Positions 4,099-6,344 of a stretch of DNA of 6,344 nt are shown here, one piece after another. Position numbers and translations under genes: made by a program. The first letter of the stretch is position 1, and every line of letters starts with the position of its first letter. The notes beneath the pieces are model-generated. The model did no database searches and had not been told where the DNA came from. It saw only the letters and a list, made by a program, of their open reading frames with translations. The stretch covers positions 1 to 6,344 of the forward strand of contig DVJG01000103.1 of assembly GCA_018710805.1 (NCBI GenBank). Direction: 5' to 3'. The stretch is from Candidatus Faecousia faecipullorum (GTDB taxonomy: Bacteria; Bacillota; Clostridia; Oscillospirales; Oscillospiraceae).

Positions 4099-6183
4099 AT
4101 GATGAGTGAGCTGAAACTTCCCGAACTCTTTGGATGCGACGTGTTCAACGAGGCAACCATGCGCCAGCGTCTGCCGGAAAAGGTGTATCTCGGCTGGAAA
4201 AACTGCATTGCCACCGGAACGCAGCTGCCCCTGGACGTTGCAAACGAGATTGCCGAGGCAATGAAGAACTGGGCCACGGAAAAGGGCGCCACCCACTATA
4301 CCCACTGGTTCCAGCCCATGACGGGCATCACTGCGGAGAAGCACGACTCCTTCATCTCCCCTACGGGAGACGGCCGGGTCATTATGGAGTTCTCCGGCAA
4401 GGAGCTGGTCCGGGGAGAGCCGGATGCGTCTTCCTTCCCCTCCGGCGGCCTTCGTGCCACCTTTGAAGCCCGGGGCTACACCGCCTGGGACCCCACCGCC
4501 TGTGCCTTTGTCCGGGATAAGAGCCTCTATATCCCCACCTGCTTCTTCTCCTATACCGGGGAATCCCTGGATAAAAAAACCCCCCTGCTTCGCTCCATGG
4601 ACGAGGTGAGCCGGGAGGCCATTCGCATTCTGCGGCTCTTCGGTGACAGTGACACCAAACGGGTCATTGCCTCCGTCGGCGCCGAGCAGGAGTATTTCCT
4701 GCTTCCCAAAGACCTCTATGCCCAGCGGGAGGACCTGCGGCTTACGGGCCGTACCCTTTTCGGCGCCCAGCCCCCCAAAGGACAGGAGCTGGACGACCAC
4801 TACTTTGGCACCATCCGCACAAGAGTTTCCGAATTCATGCGGGATTTGGACGAACAGCTGTGGCGGCTGGGAATCCTCTCCAAGACCAAGCACAACGAGG
4901 GCGCACCCTGCCAGCATGAGCTTGCCCCCATCTATACCGACGCCAACACCGCCTGCGACGGCAACCAGTTGACCATGGCCATTATGAAAAAATGCGCCGC
5001 AAAGCACAATCTGGTGTGCCTGCTTCACGAGAAGCCCTTCGCCGGGGTCAACGGCTCCGGTAAGCACAACAACTGGTCCCTGGCAACGGATTCCGGCAAG
5101 AATCTCTTCAGCCCCGGCAAGACCCCCAGCCAGAATGCCCGATTCCTGGTTTTCCTGGCGGCTTTTATTGCAGGCGTAGACGAATACCAGGACTTCCTGC
5201 GCTGCACCGTAGCCACTGCCAGCAATGACCACCGCCTGGGCGCCAACGAAGCGCCTCCCGCTATTATTTCGATTTTCCTGGGTGACGAGCTCACCGCCAT
5301 CATCCAGTCCATCATCGACGGCACCAACTACCAGGAGCCGGAAAAGGGTATGCTCCGGATCGGCGTGGACGTTCTTCCCGCCATTCCCAAGGACACCACA
5401 GACCGCAACCGTACCAGCCCCCTGGCCTTTACGGGCAACAAATTTGAGTTCCGTATGCTGGGTTCTTCCCAGTCCATTGCCGGCCCCAACATTGCTTTGA
5501 ATACCATCATGGCGGAAGAACTGGGGAAATTCGCCGATGAGCTGGAAAAGGCGGAGGACTTTGACGCCACCTTGCAGAAGCTGGTCAGCAAAACCCTTCG
5601 GGAGCACAGCCGCATTATTTTCGGCGGAAATGGCTACGGCGATGAGTGGAAAGAGGAGGCTGCCCGGCGGGGCCTCAGCAACTATCCCTCTGCGGCCCAG
5701 GCCCTGCCCACGTACATCGACCAGAAGAACATTGACCTGGTGACCCGGCACGGCGTTTTTACCGAAGCGGAATTCCGCGCCCGGCACGTTATCCACCTGG
5801 AGTCCTATAATAAGGTGGTGAATATCGAGGCCCGGACCATGGTGGACATGGCCCAGCACCAGATTTTGCCCGCAGCCCTCAAGTATTGCCATGAGCTTTG
5901 CGATACGGTAAATGCCAAGCGCAGTTTGGACATTCCCTGCAAGGCGGAGAGCGGCATGATCGCGGACTTGACTACCCACACCGAAGGTCTCTATGAAGCC
6001 ATCAATCACTTAAAGAAGGCCCTGACCTTTGTGCCAAAGGACCGGGAGAGCGCGGCACGGTACTACCACGGCACCATTATCCCCCTGATGGATAGCCTGC
6101 GGACTGACGCCGACATCCTGGAAGTCCTGACTGCCAAGGAATACTGGCCCTATCCTACCTATTCGGATATTCTCTATTATTAA
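4099..6183 (+). CDS. glnN: Glutamine synthetase type III
   Basis: Makes glutamine from glutamate, ammonia and ATP; a cytoplasmic, large-subunit dodecameric enzyme of the GSIII family. The product is 694 aa, a normal length for GSIII and much longer than GSI (about 440-470). The GSIII N-terminal region begins with ELFGCDVFNEATMRQRLP (9-26). Catalytic motifs follow: GAEQEYFL (194-201, metal-binding Glu196 and Glu198), HNEGAPCQHELAPIY (265-279, Glu267 and Glu274), GVNGSGKHNNWS (316-327, His323), ATASNDHRLGANEAPPAI (372-389), and TGNKFEFRMLGSS (445-457, Glu450 and Arg452). A long helical C-terminal region completes the protein. The frame is open further upstream, but ATG 4099 is chosen because GGAAAGG (4084-4090) precedes it by 8 nt and the N-terminus then matches the family; ATG 4102 is next to it. 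Three stops in a row end the gene (TAA TAG TAG, 6181-6189). All key residues are intact. Confidence 0.96.
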   Translation: MMSELKLPELFGCDVFNEATMRQRLPEKVYLGWKNCIATGTQLPLDVANEIAEAMKNWATEKGATHYTHWFQPMTGITAEKHDSFISPTGDGRVIMEFSGKELVRGEPDASSFPSGGLRATFEARGYTAWDPTACAFVRDKSLYIPTCFFSYTGESLDKKTPLLRSMDEVSREAIRILRLFGDSDTKRVIASVGAEQEYFLLPKDLYAQREDLRLTGRTLFGAQPPKGQELDDHYFGTIRTRVSEFMRDLDEQLWRLGILSKTKHNEGAPCQHELAPIYTDANTACDGNQLTMAIMKKCAAKHNLVCLLHEKPFAGVNGSGKHNNWSLATDSGKNLFSPGKTPSQNARFLVFLAAFIAGVDEYQDFLRCTVATASNDHRLGANEAPPAIISIFLGDELTAIIQSIIDGTNYQEPEKGMLRIGVDVLPAIPKDTTDRNRTSPLAFTGNKFEFRMLGSSQSIAGPNIALNTIMAEELGKFADELEKAEDFDATLQKLVSKTLREHSRIIFGGNGYGDEWKEEAARRGLSNYPSAAQALPTYIDQKNIDLVTRHGVFTEAEFRARHVIHLESYNKVVNIEARTMVDMAQHQILPAALKYCHELCDTVNAKRSLDIPCKAESGMIADLTTHTEGLYEAINHLKKALTFVPKDRESAARYYHGTIIPLMDSLRTDADILEVLTAKEYWPYPTYSDILYY

Positions 6184-6189
6184 TAGTAG

Positions 6190-6254
6190 GGCCGCCGGGA
6201 AATCCCCGGCGGCCTCAGATTGTCGAAAAAGTCCAGCCTATGCTGGGCTTTTTC
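6190..6254 (+). repeat. Two-hairpin intergenic repeat, copy 3, serving as glnN terminator
   Basis: It begins 6 nt after the glnN TAA. First hairpin GGCCGCCGGG/CCCGGCGGCC (6190-6199 with 6205-6214); linker TCAGATTGTC; second hairpin GAAAAAGTCCAGC/GCTGGGCTTTTTC (6225-6237 with 6242-6254, 4-nt loop, one U-G pair). The second hairpin with its T5 is a good intrinsic terminator. Compared with copies 1 and 2, the stem bases differ but pairing is kept, while the linker is largely conserved. Confidence 0.75.
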
Positions 6255-6263
6255 CATTATCTA

Positions 6264-6272
6264 TGCTATAAT
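6264..6272 (+). promoter_or_regulatory. Extended -10 promoter for the gene at the right edge
   Basis: TGCTATAAT is a perfect extended -10 element. No good -35 hexamer lies 16-18 nt upstream, where the glnN terminator hairpin sits, which is acceptable for an extended -10 promoter. Transcription would start near 6279, only about 12 nt before the proposed ATG. Confidence 0.5.
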
Positions 6273-6290
6273 AATCATGGGTGATGAAAA

Positions 6291-6344
6291 ATGCTGGAAC
6301 GCGGAAAAATGGAACGAGGAATATACGAAATCGTGGACACCGAG
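6291..6344 (+). CDS. 5' end of an unidentified gene, cut by the window edge
   Basis: The frame from ATG 6291 gives MLERGKMERGIYEIVDTE and runs open to the last base. GGTGA (6280-6284) precedes it by 6 nt, and the extended -10 promoter lies just upstream. A different frame from ATG 6277 (MGDEKCWNAEKWNEEY) is also open to the end, and ATG 6309 is another possible start in the chosen frame. Eighteen residues are too few to name a family. Confidence 0.4.
   Translation, partial: MLERGKMERGIYEIVDTE

Noticed and set aside
2409..4109. Long plus-strand open frame opposite the aminotransferase
   Set aside because: The aminotransferase on the other strand has all family motifs; this frame runs through the repeat hairpins and promoter region and resembles no protein.
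4018..6009. Very long open frame on the minus strand opposite glnN
   Set aside because: It is antisense to a clearly recognised glutamine synthetase, has low-complexity Gly/Val-rich content and no family motifs; long antisense frames are expected in GC-rich coding DNA.
6277..6344. Alternative frame from ATG 6277 at the right edge
   Set aside because: The ATG would lie at or before the expected transcript start of the extended -10 promoter and has no ribosome site; the ATG 6291 frame has GGTGA at good spacing. Only 68 nt are visible, so this is a preference.

Overview
The window looks like chromosomal DNA from a moderately GC-rich gut-type Clostridia (Oscillospirales-like Firmicute). This is inferred from the type III glutamine synthetase, the form of the KDG kinase/KDPG aldolase pair, AGGAGG-type ribosome sites, sigma-A-like promoters and GC-rich coding sequence with AT-rich gaps. 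No phage, IS, CRISPR, rRNA or tRNA signal was seen.

Layout. 1-252 (+): a short unrecognised gene, possibly the end of a longer one. 296-1964 (-): a two-gene sugar-acid operon, eda (KDPG aldolase) followed by kdgK (2-keto-3-deoxygluconate kinase). They are joined by a TAATG stop/start overlap, with a good promoter at 2018-2046 and a terminator at 251-279. kdgK carries two independent lesions, an in-frame TAA at codon 19 and a 1-nt deletion near codon 224, so as written it is a pseudogene. 1965-2495: about 530 nt without a confident gene. The first part holds the eda promoter and a possible small structured fold; 2231-2488 is a dense run of hairpins bounded by inverted copies of a two-hairpin repeat and ending, on the minus strand, in a U-tract terminator. 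2496-3782 (-): a PLP-dependent aminotransferase of the aspartate-aminotransferase type. 3783-4098: an AT-rich divergent promoter region of 316 nt. 4099-6183 (+): glnN, type III glutamine synthetase. 6184-6290: a third repeat copy, serving as glnN terminator, then an extended -10 promoter. 6291-6344 (+): the start of a gene cut by the window end.

How the parts work together. eda and kdgK form the lower arm of hexuronate/pectin sugar-acid breakdown: KDG to KDPG to pyruvate plus glyceraldehyde-3-phosphate. Only the aldolase is intact here. The divergent aminotransferase and glutamine synthetase both handle amino nitrogen and share a control region with two candidate palindromic sites, which is compatible with joint nitrogen control, though this is inference.

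Most worth a second look: the hairpin-rich block at 2231-2488 and the related two-hairpin repeat that follows both the aminotransferase and glnN stop codons at the same distance and in the same orientation. The linker between its two hairpins is conserved, and stem bases change together. It may be a genome-wide 3'-end element, a MITE-like sequence or a structured RNA. The double lesion in kdgK is the second point. I see no convincing undescribed protein system.
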